A stretch of DNA of 64,000 nt, from positions 19,066,698-19,130,697 of the forward strand of contig CM022670.1 of the NCBI GenBank assembly GCA_012295275.1, given 5' to 3'. Made by a program: the position numbers and the translations under genes. This document shows positions 1 to 49,100 of this stretch, in pieces (the first letter of the stretch is position 1; each line of letters starts with the position of its first letter). Below the pieces are notes generated by a model. The model was not told the origin of the DNA and did not search any database. It worked only from the letters and a program-made list of their open reading frames with translations. The stretch is from Chrysomallon squamiferum (taxonomy: Eukaryota; Mollusca; Gastropoda; Neomphalida; Peltospiridae).

Positions 1-460
1 TCAAGGGAAAGATGTCTAAACTGCAGGATGGATTTGGCACCATACTTGGTGTGGCTAGCTATGTAATCAGATTTGTAACAAGCAGATGTTTTTGTTTTTT
101 ATTTCTGGTTATTGTTTTTGTTTTTTTGCAATTACAAGATGAGCTATTCAAAAAAGAAAAAAGAAAAGAATGAAACATAATTGTCTAAATTGCTTGGAAA
201 TGCTTTAAGGAATTTGTTTTCTTTTTCTAATTAATATTAGTTGAATAAAGAAACAGTTAAAAGAGAATCTTATGAAAATTATTAATCTAGCATTTCCAAA
301 AAATTGCAGCAACAATAAAAACAAGAATAATAATAATTATAATTTTAAATAAAGAAAAAGAGAGCTACTATAAATGAAATGACTTTTTTTTTTTTTTTTT
401 TTTTTAAAAGATAATAAGAAATGAATGTCACAAAAGAAAGTAATATTTACTTTCTGAAAG

Positions 461-462
<2 letters not shown>

Positions 463-502
<40 letters not shown>
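463..502. repeat. (AT)n microsatellite
   Basis: Uninterrupted AT dinucleotide run of 40 bases, 56 bases downstream of a poly-T tract of about 24 bases. Confidence 0.95.
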
Positions 503-504
<2 letters not shown>

Positions 505-1589
505 GGAAGAGATAGAACTGATATTTAAAGATACACAAATATTACAAAACATATCAATTAATAAAGTCAGCAACAATAAATGGGAAGGAATGAACAAGAG
601 TGTCAAAAAAAAAGAGAAAAAGGTTGAAGATAACTTTTATTTCAAAAGAAGTAAAATGCTTGTTTTTGCAGGCAGGAATTCAACCATAATACTGAACCGA
701 GCATTAGACAGATTACCTTTTCAGTTAATTAAGTGACTTTAATGTTTCCTCAGTTAGACAGCCATATTCAGCATTAGTAATCCAGTGTCTGCAATGGTCA
801 TCCTTGAATCATATTGACAAGTTCTTTACATTATTCTGGAACTCAAGAATGAAAATCTAATGGTGGAGAATTTCCCAGACAAAATAAAGTTTCCACTTAA
901 AATAGTACATCATATAGTATATAATATATGAACTTGTCTCCATTTAAAAACAAGAATATAAACTAAGAAATTTGTATACAATTGTGTTTCCATTCTTTAA
1001 ATGTCATTAGTATTTTTTATTTTATGTTCTATTTCTATGCTTCAGCAATACACTATGACTTTATGTATTTCTTTATGGACTCAGACATACCTGAATATAT
1101 TATAAATTTACATTTTTATATAACTTATCATAAAGTATTTTATAATAAATGGGTTATGTCTATTTATTTTTTAAAAATCCATTTAATTTCAAAAGCACAA
1201 CATTCCTAATTATCTGACAATTAAATATTATTTTTATTTACTTTTCAGTTTACATAATACAAGTGTCTAATGATAAAATATTTACTGAATTTGTTCTTTC
1301 ACTCCTTGTTCTAAAGAAAATACAAAAATGAGCTCAGCATTTCTTTAACTGACTGACACAAACAGCCAGGATTTTAGCACATATTCCAGGCATGCACAGT
1401 AAATGTTTGCTCCAATGCTACCAATAGTATTGATTTGAAAAACTATCAGGATCTATCAGTACTCAGATTTGTTTAACACTCTGGTCTCTTTTTCTCTTGA
1501 GTACAGTAAATCAATTTGTGCTGTCAACAATAGATTCTATATTCAGACGACATGAAAATGTAATGCTGAACTAAATTAATTTTATTTAT

Positions 1590-2500
1590 TCATAAATTAC
1601 TTATTTATTTATTAAAATGTGTAGCCAAGAGAAACTACTTTCACATGACTTAAATATATCTTAGTGTTTTGTTTTTATTCAGTTTATGTTATTTATTTAT
1701 TAATATTTGTACCATCAATTACAGAAATTCAGTTTACATGGCATAATTAGATCAAGTATTTTAAATTTCTATTTAAATACATTTTTATTTATATAAATTT
1801 GCACTATTAACTACAGAAACTATGTGAAGGTGATCTAAATCAAATCTATAATTTTGTTTATTTATTTATTTAAATTTGCATTGAAGTTTCAGAAGCTATA
1901 TTCAGGTAACTTTACAGATCACAGAATGAATTTTGTAAATATAGTATAAATAATTATTTCTGTAATTATTTCTTTATTTAGAATACAAGGAAGGAATGTC
2001 ACATTTTTTGTTATAAAATTATTTATTTATTTATTTATTTCCACATAACAGTTTTTGGAAATTTAATTTTAACAATAAATGATTTATTGATTAATTAATG
2101 CCTTCATCCTCTAATGTTATCAAGAAGAAATTTATATTAAGATTTTTTAAAAACTATTTTTACTGTGAAATTTTATTTAAAATTTTATTTATATGATATC
2201 AAGAAGGGGTAATTATTTGTAATTATACAAAAAGGTGATCCCATATTATGATAAATTAAATAAGTCAAAATGTTTTTCCTAAATTCATTTTAAAAACTGT
2301 TTATTTATATCTAGCATCTTCAAGATATTATTCATTTAACTGAACTATAAATGTCGCTCCAGTTTGTAAATTTATTTATTTATCTTAACAACAGAAGCTT
2401 CGTTCTAGTCTTAGTAAAATACTATTTATTTATTTGTATGATATATCATAAAGATTTACTCCCTTAATTTTAATCTATTTATATATTAGATGCTCTAATC
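1590..2500. repeat. Degenerate tandem array with TTTATTTATTTA blocks
   Basis: TTTATTTA-type blocks recur roughly every 60-150 bases. Several are followed by a related segment of the form TTTG(C/T)A, then ACAGAA(A/G), then a GGTGATCTA-like stretch (for example near 1705-1765, 1785-1845, 1858-1920 and 2375-2410). The units are diverged, so this looks like an old minisatellite-like expansion. Confidence 0.5.
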
Positions 2501-5500
2501 AAATTCATTTTCTCTCTTAATCATAAATTTTCTCCATACTAAACTGGTGTTAAGAAAATCGACAAACTGATTTTAGTGTGATGGCTGCAACAGACATATC
2601 CATCAGTGAGTAATTGCTGCTTCTATCCACATTAATCAATGACAGAGTCAGGAAAAAACAAATAGGTTTACTTTGTAAAAGATTATATAAATTCATGAAC
2701 TGACCAAATTTAGCTGCCTTCTTTAGATTCACAAAGAAAATAAATTAATAAAGTGAAAAAAGAAAGAAAGAAAATATTTAACCAATAATAATAATTAGAA
2801 ACCCCCCAAAACTGTAATAATATAAATATATGTATATATAATAATAACCATAATAATAAATAGCTGCATAAATAATATTAAAAAAATAATGAACTCCATA
2901 CATCAAAAATAAATAAATAAATAATATTAATAATAAATAATAATAAAATAAATAGAATTTTATAATTAATAATTCAAATAAAATGATGAAAATTAAAAAG
3001 TACAATCAACAAAAAAAATAAAAAAAAAATAAAAAAAAAGATTTACTGGCAATGGAATAGCTTTTAAATTAAATAAATGAAAGATATATCCATTATGGTG
3101 TAAGCAGATTTATGTGCTTGGTCATAGATTTCTTTTAACACTGTGGCTGTCAAAGTCTTCAATGATTTCTGAGTAACGCAGTCTAAGATAACAGAACAAT
3201 GTTGCTGACCAGGATGCTGAAGTAGTTGTCAAGTTATTAGATTTAAGACTGGTTGCATTGGGATCTTGTTGACCTACTCTCTTACTGATCTCTCTCTGGC
3301 CAGAGATAGGAATGAAGAAATGGAGTTAAAGAAATAACACATTACAATGCATTATTAATGAATCAAAGAATAAATTTAGCTAAATACTAACACATTAAAA
3401 TGGGTAATAATGTTTCTTATCACAAGGTAAATATTGTCTAAAAATACTAGTGTGAAAAGATGAATAAAATATTCCCTTTCTTTTCTTTTATGTTTAAGTG
3501 AGATATTAATCTGAAATTGATTTTCCCTTGTAATAATTTATATTTAAAAATATTGTGAAGTGAGCAAAGAAGTATAAAACATATGCAATGACATACTGCA
3601 GTGTTATGAAATTCTAAAAAGTGAACAATTACTATACACTAACCAATGAAAAAGTGGAAGTGAGCAATGTAATATACAGACAGAGTAATCACTGAAATAA
3701 TAATTGACTGAAATTACCTTTATTTTTATATTATATTTACTGCAATAATAACTTTGTGGGGTTTGTTATTCTCTACATAAAATGTATCAGTATGCTGTAA
3801 TAATAAAAAATAAATAAATAAAAAATAAAAATTAAATAAATAGAAATTTAATAAAAGGTGACACAAACCAGTCACGAAATAGCTATGTTGTGTCTGTTGT
3901 TATCATCTATTCCAATGTCAAACCAAAGTTTAAATAGCAGGGGACCATTTGTAAAAATGAGAAGATAGTAATTCAGTCAAATTCTACATAAAGATAATCA
4001 TTTGATGGAATTTTATGCAGAGGTCTCAGCCAACCCAAAAGAGAAAACTGCTCTCCTTTCATACAAGATAAAATCTTATTTTGTTTTATTACTGCAGTTG
4101 CTGTCAGTTTTGTCTAGTCTGTGCATTATTTTGCCACGGACCTACTCTCATCATTAATTTTATTTAATATACCTGACTATCATAGGAAAAATGAATTTAA
4201 CAAAAAAAAAAAAAAAAAAATGTAGATTAATGAATTCAAAAAAAATATATTAATATATGACAAGTTTCATATTAACTTTCCTCCCAGCTTTGAAACTGAC
4301 ATGCTTTCTACACATCAAAGACTTGGTTTAATCAACAGAAAAGCATTTGCCAGCAGGATTGAAAGTTTGATCTGCTTAATTAATATGAAGACATAATAAG
4401 CTACTTTCCAGCTCCATATGTGACCTGTGTCTGTAGCTGTTCAGTATTGTCAGCTTACACTGGAACTATTTAAATGAGTGGGAACAAACAATGTTGTAGT
4501 ATATGGCATACAATCAAGGAAAATTTGGGTTTTTTTTAACAAAATAAAATAAAATTAGATCAAGAAATATCTCTTGCCAATAACAGATTGCATAATGTAA
4601 CTTGTATACAAACTTAAAATAATTTCCATTCTTTATTTGATCACTTAATTAAAGCCCTTTAAAAGCCAAGAAATGACTAAATTATGGAAGGAATATTTGT
4701 CTACTGATACACTTTTCAGTATTAACAGTTATGTGTCAAATACATTGTTTTTTTCTGTAATAATGATATATGAGAGAACAAACTCATTGCTACCACTTGA
4801 AGACCCATTCTTAAAGATTATCAGTCAATACATCTTTCATATGCAATTTTCCATAAACAGGAAAACACTTGACACAGCCTTTGATACAACACTCATATAG
4901 AAAAGGAAATAACACAGTGAATGCACTGATTTTTTTTTTTTTTTATTTTTTATTAATTCATATTTTAGGTGACTGCATTTATAGGCCAAAGATTATATCA
5001 CTAAGGTGCAGCACTCTGCTTGCCAGCTGCTACAGATTTCAGCTATTGATAAAATTACACAGGCACTTTTTTCAAACATTTCACAAGTATTGTTCTCATT
5101 CACCATGCTGCTCACTGTTGCTGAACTTTCATTCATTGATTTTTATGTTTGCTAAAAGAAATTATAAGGCTGGTTCATCGATCTGGATCTGAAAAATCCA
5201 TATCTGAACACATGGTGTGTTAATGCAAAGTTATTTTATTCAATCACTTCCTGTGCTGTAACTGGTTACTTTTTTTCCCTCATGAAATTCAATTACTTCA
5301 GCTACTTGATGGGCAGTAATTTCCTCAGTAAATGGAGTGCATGTTCAAGTAATGTAATTTAGCCATTTTCTGTCTCCACTTTAATGTTTCACATACTTAA
5401 ATAACATATGTGATGATGAAATCTTATTTGAGCAAATGTGCAATCTTGGTTTTATGTTCATTATTTTCTTTTTCATTCAGTTTCAGAAATACCTATAGGT

Positions 5501-5883
5501 ATACAGTGTAAAAATGTGTATGTACATATTTATATTGTGTTTATAGATGTGTGTGTAATAAAACTTAATAATACTAGCCTTTCTGAAGGCTTAGCCTGTT
5601 TAATAACTACAGGAAGACCAGACCTATTTTTGTGTTTATTGACACTGGTTGATACAAAAATAGGAGTATTGTAATTTAGAATGCTGTCATCTAAAACAAA
5701 ACCATTTTGTGGGATTGTGAGTGTATGCTTGTATTTGTGTGCATGTGTGTGTGTGTGTGTGTGCATGCGTGTGGGTTGGTATGTCCCAAATGAAGTAAAA
5801 TAAAACAAATTCTTTTCCTTATTAATAATGAAGATAAAATATTTAGATTTTACTTTGTTATTTCTTCTTTCTTTTGTTATTAT

Positions 5884-5916
<33 letters not shown>

Positions 5917-6422
5917 CAGAATGAATGGAAATCCATTTTCACTGACAAAAAATATTAATCTAATGATTTGTGTGAATATTTTTTGCATTACATACAATTC
6001 CATGAAAGAAAAGCTGAAAAAGTCTATAATGAAGTATGTATTTTTTGTCTGCTTGAAAGTAGAACATAAAGAACAAATAAAAAAAAAAACTAATAATTAA
6101 TAATAATAATCAACTTTTTCAATTAAAACTGCACAGAGAACAAGCATGTTACATTCTGACTAAACAACTAGAAATACAATCAGTATATAACGTTACAGCA
6201 ATAAAATTATCATGCTTGAACTAAAAACACTCAGGTAATATTTGTATAATATTAATACATGTCCAGAAAGGAAATATACAAAAACAAATGAAAGACCACA
6301 CACATTAAAAGTAATTGTTTTGCATTCACCATTTATATGTTAATCTAGCAATAGCTAAAAGGTTTTCTTTATTATCATTAAAAAAAAATCTATATAACAA
6401 ATTTTGCATTTAACCAATGAAA

Positions 6423-6455
6423 AGAATAATCTGTATAATTCATACAGATTATTCT
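6423..6455. repeat. Perfect 14-bp inverted repeat with 5-base loop
   Basis: The left arm AGAATAATCTGTAT (6423-6436) is exactly complementary to the right arm ATACAGATTATTCT (6442-6455), with loop AATTC. It lies in the probable last JIP intron. RNA from either strand could form a stable hairpin. Confidence 0.9.
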
Positions 6456-6803
6456 GATCACCTTGAAACCTGGTGAAATGATAGCAGTCAAAGCAAATGT
6501 TAACTTCTGGTGCTGATTCTTTTCTTGATGAAAGATTTTATACAAAAATAATAAATAGTCAATAAAAATAAAAATACATGTTCATCATTTCTTTTAATTT
6601 ATTTGGAGGCAAAACTAAATATTTTATTCTTGTGGCTTTAATAACAAAATAAATTTTAAAAAAGCAAAAAAGAAACCAAGACACCTCAAATGTCAAGGTC
6701 ATCACCAAGACAACAACATAACACAAATAATACCAAAACCATATGACAATAGCATCACAACAAAGAGATTTAAAAGGATAATAATGATAATAATAAAACT
6801 AAC

Positions 6804-42295
<35,492 letters not shown>

Positions 42296-43066
42296 TTTTG
42301 TAGAGTAAAATGTCTTGTACCACAACAAGTTTAAAATGTAATGTTCTTAAAGAATTGCAATGATCAGCCTGGCGAAGGAAAAAAAATGTACAGAAATGGT
42401 AACTCTTGTATCATCTCTCGCTTTTTGACACATATCACCCACCATATTGCAGAAGCAAAAATATGGGTCATGTGATCAACCGGACATGCGTAGAAGTGAA
42501 CCAACTCATCAATATTGTTATCACAACAACATTAAATTTTGTTTCATTAGGAAAATTAGAAATATAAACATTAATTAACACTTTGGAAATACTGTTTTTG
42601 TTTTTGTTGCATTTACAGCTTTGAATAATGCCGCGTAATCCTCTTCAGAAAATACAAATTACTTGTTTGTTTTTTCAATTTACATTTACAATTACAGTTT
42701 ACATCCAAACGTACCTGAAAATGCACCACATACGAAGATATATATGTTGAAAAAATAACAGAAACGATAACTAGAAAACTGTATTTAATATATATTTCTG
42801 TCGATGTTTATTAAATTTTTAAAATATTAAAATGTATTTTAAGAAATGGTAGTTTAAAAAAATCAAACTGACTTGTTGCATTAATATTGTTATTGTTACT
42901 GCTGCTTCTACTATTATCAGTACTACTAGTAATACTAGCTATAGTAGTAGAAGTAGACTTGTTGTTGTTGTTGTTGTAATCAAATGACATTAAAGAACAT
43001 TGGTTGTCCAGAAAGCTATTTAACTTTCTAGTACGTGAGGCGATAAAAGACATCATAACAAATAAA
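42296..43066. promoter_or_regulatory. Divergent JIP / AtuA promoter region
   Basis: 771 bases separate the two start codons, which point away from each other. No TATA box is obvious. A YY1-like AAAATGGCGG covers the JIP start on the minus strand (42289-42298), and AAAATGGCTGCC covers the AtuA start on the plus strand (43064-43075). The stretch 42400-42500 is richer in CG than the surroundings. The promoter role is inferred from geometry. Confidence 0.6.
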
Positions 43067-43183
43067 ATGGCTGCCAATAAGTGTTTCAAGAAGTTGATAT
43101 CTTTTAAAGTATTTCCATCAAGCATGCACTGTCATTTAAGAGCAGACAAAATTTCAGGTCGCAGATCATACAGTCAACTCCTT
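43067..43183 (+). other. Putative mitochondrial presequence of the AtuA protein
   Basis: The first 39 codons encode [17 protein letters not shown] followed by [20 protein letters not shown]. The stretch is basic and hydroxylated, with an Arg pair just before SYSQ, as in many matrix-cleavage sites. Bacterial AtuA proteins would begin close to the KIG segment. Targeting is inference. Confidence 0.6.
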
Positions 43184-46100
43184 AAAGGAAAAACTGTCAA
43201 AATAGGTTGTGCATCAGGATTTTGGGGAGACACCGCAGTGGCAGGTGCTGAAATTAATAGACTAAAGTTCACAATTCGCTTAATTGTCTCCCCTTGTTTA
43301 TTACTCGCATCATTATTATTAATTTTGTGTGGGTGTTTGAGGGATAAAAGCTTAAAAAAAAAAAAAATTATCCAGAAATAGAAATGAAATGAATATTGAA
43401 ACTACTGTCATTTAAAGATGTATCAGGTTACAGTGATAATTATATTTTTAAAACTATTCTTTCAAATTAGAGCCAGTGTTTTTAATTTTAGTGAGAACAA
43501 ATATTTTAAGGTAATGATCTAAAAGAAAAAATATAACTGTATAGAGAAAAAACATTGTAATAAAAGTTTTCAATTATTTGATAGCCCACAAGTAATAATA
43601 AAAAGTAAACAATAAAGCAGTGCTCTGTTAGTTAATCAGTAAATTAATATATTAATTAGTAGTATTTTAAGTGTCTTTTCTAAGTGTTTATCATATCATT
43701 ACTTCAAAATGTATTTATTTAACAATTGTCACCTGTTTGCTATTTTGTGATTCTTTAATGTTTTTAAAACACTAAAGCAGAATATTTTTATTTTACACAG
43801 TGACATTAGTACAAATTTTACAGCAGAAAGTTATTTTAATGGATGTTTGCATCTAAATTAACCTGATAAGATTAATCTGTACTTTAGTCAAAAACAAAGT
43901 TGTATTAATTTTTATCCTCTTGTGACAGTTTCTTCACTAAGAAAACTTTTTTCTAAAATTTAAATGACAAATGTTCTTTGGTTTTTTTTAAAATTATTAT
44001 TCTTAGGTTATATACCAATTTTCAAACCATTTGTAAATACAATATATTAATTTCCAGTTTTATGAAGAAAAAAAATTCTGTGCTGAGAGTTTGTAAATAA
44101 TTCCAGTCATTTTTAAATATTTCTTATTTTTAAAAAAAATATTTTTCTACTTACAAATTTATAAATGATCTGAATTTTTTTTCTTACAGCTCCTCAACTG
44201 ATTTATGGAGCCAAGGTTGACTTTATTGTGTTTGATTATTTATCAGAAATTACAATGTCATTACTGACAGCAGCAAAAAGAAATTCACCTGTACGTATTT
44301 GTCAGTAATTGAATGTGAAAAATAATTTTTTAGTTTTGTTACTAAATAAATAATATAATTACAATATTTTTTTTTTTTTACAACTTTTAGTTGGATATCT
44401 TAACTGTATGCTACTTTTATATTATCTTTTTAATAATTTATTTTATTTCAAATTCACAATTGAATTTTAATTATTTACAATTGTAAAAATAAAACAATTA
44501 TTAAAAATTGCTTAATTACTGGCTAAAATTTAATATAATTTCATTTTATCTATAATTTTAAAAAGAAACTTAAATATCATGCAGCATGTATTATTTTAAA
44601 TATTTTTTTTTTGTAGGATTTATTAACATTATCTTTCTGTTTTAGGATATGGGTTATGCACCAGATTTTGTTCAGATTAGTATGGCTCCATTCATCAAAG
44701 ACATTAAGAAAAAAGGTGAAAAGAAACACTTTTTAAAGAAAAGTTTATTATTTAACATATAAAATTATAAAATATAAAAGTTGTATGTTTAAAGTCTTTA
44801 ATTAGCAATTACTTAAACTCTATGGAGTTTGCAGATAAAAATAAGAAAGAAAGATCCATTAAATTTAATTTTAAAAGATATTTTTAATAAACATAGCATT
44901 TATTATTTCTATAATGAATTTTTCAGCTTGAATTGTCTATATAATCTTTGGATTGTTTTTCACAGGCATTAAAATTGTTAGCAATGCTGGAGGTGTCAAT
45001 CCTACATCATGTGCAGCAGCCCTACAAAAAGTTTGTGAACAGGCAGATGTTGCACTCAACATTGCTGTTATTGATGGTGATGATCTAATGCCTAAAGTAA
45101 TTTTTTAAATTATTTTTATCTTTTGATATAATTTTATTAATGCAAATTAACAAACAATATCAATATAAACAGTATTAAATAGTTATGATTTTTATATAAT
45201 AATCATAACAAGTTATTATTGATTTGAAAAAAATAGTTATTATTGAAAACTTTTTTTTGCAGTGGAAAGAAAATATTATTAATTTTGTAAGCCTATACAT
45301 TTTTTTAAAAATATATTGTTACAAATTTTAAATTTTTTGTTGTTGTTAAAGGTAGCTGATCTTGAGAAGTTAGGAATAACTGAAATGGATTCTGGGATGC
45401 TTTTTCCCAAAACTGTTCACAGCATGAATGCATATATTGGGTATATTCTTCTTCTCCATTTATTTATTTTGTAAATTTTTATTATTATTATTATTATTTT
45501 TAAAACAGTCTGAAAATTGAAAATTTTTGGTTTCTTTTTGTATTTTTAAATTGTCTTTAATTTCAAAATATTGAATTTAATATATATTTTTAAATTTTGA
45601 CCTTTTTTAATATTATTACTGTTTATTTTATTATTTATTTAAATATTTCAAATGAATAAAATACAGATTATTTAGAATTTAAGTTCAGATCTAAACAAAA
45701 TGTACTATATGTATTTACAGCATAGGTAAATAATTAAGTAAGACGCATATAGTTTTAGATGGCCTCAGATTTCCTTAAATGTGTAGTAAGAGAATATTTG
45801 TCTAATTCTAGAAGTGGCCCAATAGCCCGAGCACTGGACTGTGGGGCTGATATTGTAATCACAGGAAGATGCACAGATAGTTCATTAGTCCTTGGACCTC
45901 TTGTACATTCAGTGAGTTTTTATTTTCTGCCCTGTTATGTGAGAATTAATACTGGTCTCTAGTTATGGTTTCCCTGTTTATCCATCAGCAGAGTTGATTG
46001 TTTTCGTTTATTTTTATAATGAATAAATAACAACACCAGAAAAATCCTATGATTAACACAATATCTAAAATAACAGATTACAGATAAAAAGGGAAATTTT

Positions 46101-49100
46101 TCTTATGATCTGATGAAAATTGTTGTAGTCCCACAATCACAGATAAAAAATTAAACTTTTAAAATATCTGCTAATAAATTAACTGCTATTTTTTAAATAC
46201 TAAATTTATGTTTCAAAATTTATGACTATTATAAAGCTTTTTTTTAAATTTTTTCCAGTTTCGTTGGAGTATGAACCAGTTTGACTTACTGGCAGCTGGA
46301 AGGCATGTTTTTGAAAAATATGTTAATACACAATAAATAATTATGTTATTAACACATAAAATATTTCATGTGCTTTTAAGAATATCTTAGGAAGTAACTT
46401 TATTACATTAAAGCTTTCTGTGAATTATTTGAAATACAATACAAATACAAATATATAATATAATATATTTGAAATATAAAAGACACAAAACATCAGTAAA
46501 GGTCCTGGAATTTAGTAACATTATTCGAGGAAATTCTGATGAATAAAAGAAAAAGGTATTCAAAAAGTTGTTTTTTTTAAATTTATTTGTGTGTTTAATT
46601 TTTAATATTTCTTTTAATAGTGAGAATTAAATTAGAAAATAAATTAAACTTTCATGATGTATATGTGATGATTTACAGCCTGGCAGGTCATTTAATTGAA
46701 TGTGGAGCTCAAGTAACTGGTGGAATCTTTACTGACTGGCATATAGTGAAAGACTGGTAGGTTCTAAATATTGACACTTGTTAAGTCATTATATTTTTAT
46801 ATATATTTATGAATCATAAATGCTTGTGAATTTGTTATAGTATTGATATTTTTCATTAAAACCAAAAACTGTTTTCTGATAAGTAACAGAAATAAACTTT
46901 TAGACATATTTATGCTGTTCATTCATATTTTAATTTTAATATTTATAAATTAATAAAAGATAATCCTGAAGATTAGATTCAGGTTTGATATTTTCTTCAT
47001 TTAGGGACAACATTGGTTTTCCAGTAGTTGAAGTTGGAGAAGATGGCCATTTTGTTATAACCAAACCAAATCATACTGGAGGGCTTGTTTCCAAGGCAAC
47101 AGTTTCTGAACAACTTCTGTATGAGATCGCAGATCCTTCTACCTATTTTTTGCCTGATGTAGTTTGTGATTTTACTAATGTGACTTTGAATGAAGTAGCA
47201 GAGAATATGGTTGAAGTAACTGGTGCAAGAGGGAACCCTCCATCAGGAGAGTATAAGGTTAGTTACGGTACATGGAGGATTTATATATTAATTACTTAAT
47301 TAATTAATTAATTTATTTATTTATTGTTTTGTTTTGATATATTAGTGTTCAAAAAAGTAACCACTTAATCCATATACTTGGTAAAAATTATACATCTGCC
47401 AATGTAATATTTTCAGTGCTAAAGTTCAGTACTAGAGTGGTTGGTATATTATATTCTGTTTTTTATTCAGTAAAAAACCAATATGTTTTTTCACAATATC
47501 TAAAATAAATGACATTTGATAATACAAGGTGTGATAAAAACAGAAATGAGAATTATTTTTGACAGATCATTTCAAGGTTGATCAGCACACATGCTTTTTG
47601 GTATCTATTAAATATTGCTTATTTGGTGTGGATACTAAACGAACAGAATCAGAAATTATTTAATATTGTATTTAAAAATAATTCTCATTTTCTTTTTGGT
47701 ACATCTTGAATGTAGTGTTTAAAAGTCACAATTTGAATTTGTTTTATTTAGGTTTAATTTTCAGGTGAGTGCTACCTATGCTGATGGTTATCGATCCACA
47801 GTTGTTGTACCCGTTGGAGGTCCAAGAGCTTCAGAGAAGGTAAAAAAGTCAGCAGAAGCAATCATCAAAAGGTAATTTCCAAAACAGACGTTCTCTCTTT
47901 GTGATAAATACAGTAGAATTATACTGTGAAGATTTGTAATAACATTATTCTTATACTGTAAGTTGAATCAGAAATGAAAGGATTAGAAAATACCCTTTAA
48001 GTCATAAGAACTTGACAAATCTGTATCTACTAAATGTGTTAGGAATTAAGTTTAAGTAAGAGGCAGTTAATGTATTTAACATTATCATAGCCTTGTTACA
48101 CAGATTATTGATGTTGAGATAAATGTAAAATATGCACATACAAGGTTTCTAAATTGATTTATTTTAATGTTAAGAACATAGCTATATGATATTGGTATCA
48201 TAAAAAGAACTTACAAAATTTGTATAGGCTGGAAGAGAAAAATTGCTAGAAATGAGGCTCCAGTAGATGGAGTATTTGCCAACTGACTTTTTCATTTGAA
48301 AATCCTTGTTGTAGTTCATTAATTTTGTTAATTTGCAAAAATAACTCATAAAGATTAAACACTGTGTATTTTACAAATATAGTGCTGAGAGTCCAAGATG
48401 ATTAACTCAATATATTTGTTGTTTAATTAGATATAAAGAGGACAAGCTACTGTAAAAAACATAATGTTTTTCATTGTAGATGTCAAAGAATATTCCACCA
48501 GTTACATCTTGATGATTTTGATGAGGTTACAATGGAAATTCTAGGTAATGAAAGTATGTATGGACCCCAGGCAAACATTTCACAGGTATGTAATTAATTA
48601 AAAAGCTATATATTATAATGGGTAGTAAATTAGGCTCATTAGCCAAGCCATGATAATGAAAAATAGTGTTAAAGAGATTTGGGGGATTTTTAAAAAGAAA
48701 TACTCTGGAAAGCCACATAAGTTAATGTTATTCTTGATTGAAATACATTTTAAATCATCGGGGTCACTAATTCACATAAGACAATAAATTTAGATTTTAA
48801 TTTTTTTTTAAATTGTTCTGCACTGAAAGACATCATTGTACTACCTGATATTTTTTATAGTCTTGATGTTAACATCAGCTTTTCAAATAGTGCTTTAGAA
48901 ACATTTAAATATACTTATTCTGAGATATAATGGAACAAGCTCAATGGACAGATACAATAGAGTGTATTATCAACCTTCTTTGGTACACTTATTATTCAAA
49001 TTCACATTCTGGCCAGTATCTCATGATTAATTTTTCTTGCAGAATATAAAAGATATCTTCTGTTAATAAAATAACTATGCAGTCTCTGCAAGTTTCCTCT

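Larger units (their letters stand above)
1..6803. other. AT-rich DNA downstream of the last visible JIP exon
   Basis: Probably the last intron (or introns) of the JIP gene on the minus strand. I found no GGEGYIDF-type exon on either strand. Contents: poly-T at about 383-406, an AT dinucleotide tract at 463-502, a degenerate TTTATTTA array at 1590-2500, a GT tract near 5742-5762, poly-T near 5887-5916 and a perfect inverted repeat at 6423-6455. One weak exon-like stretch near 3140-3290 is listed under rejected items. Confidence 0.6.

Noticed and set aside
337-606. Lys/Tyr repeat ORF near the left edge
   Set aside because: Generated by poly-T and AT dinucleotide tracts.
3140-3292. Minus-strand open stretch after a CTCTGGCCAGAGAG run that could follow JIP exon 6804-6986 in phase 1 (EISKRVGQQDPNATSLKSNN)
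   Set aside because: It needs the third AG of an AGAGAG series as acceptor; the first two give immediate stops. It has no clear donor and shows no firm similarity to the JIP C-terminus.
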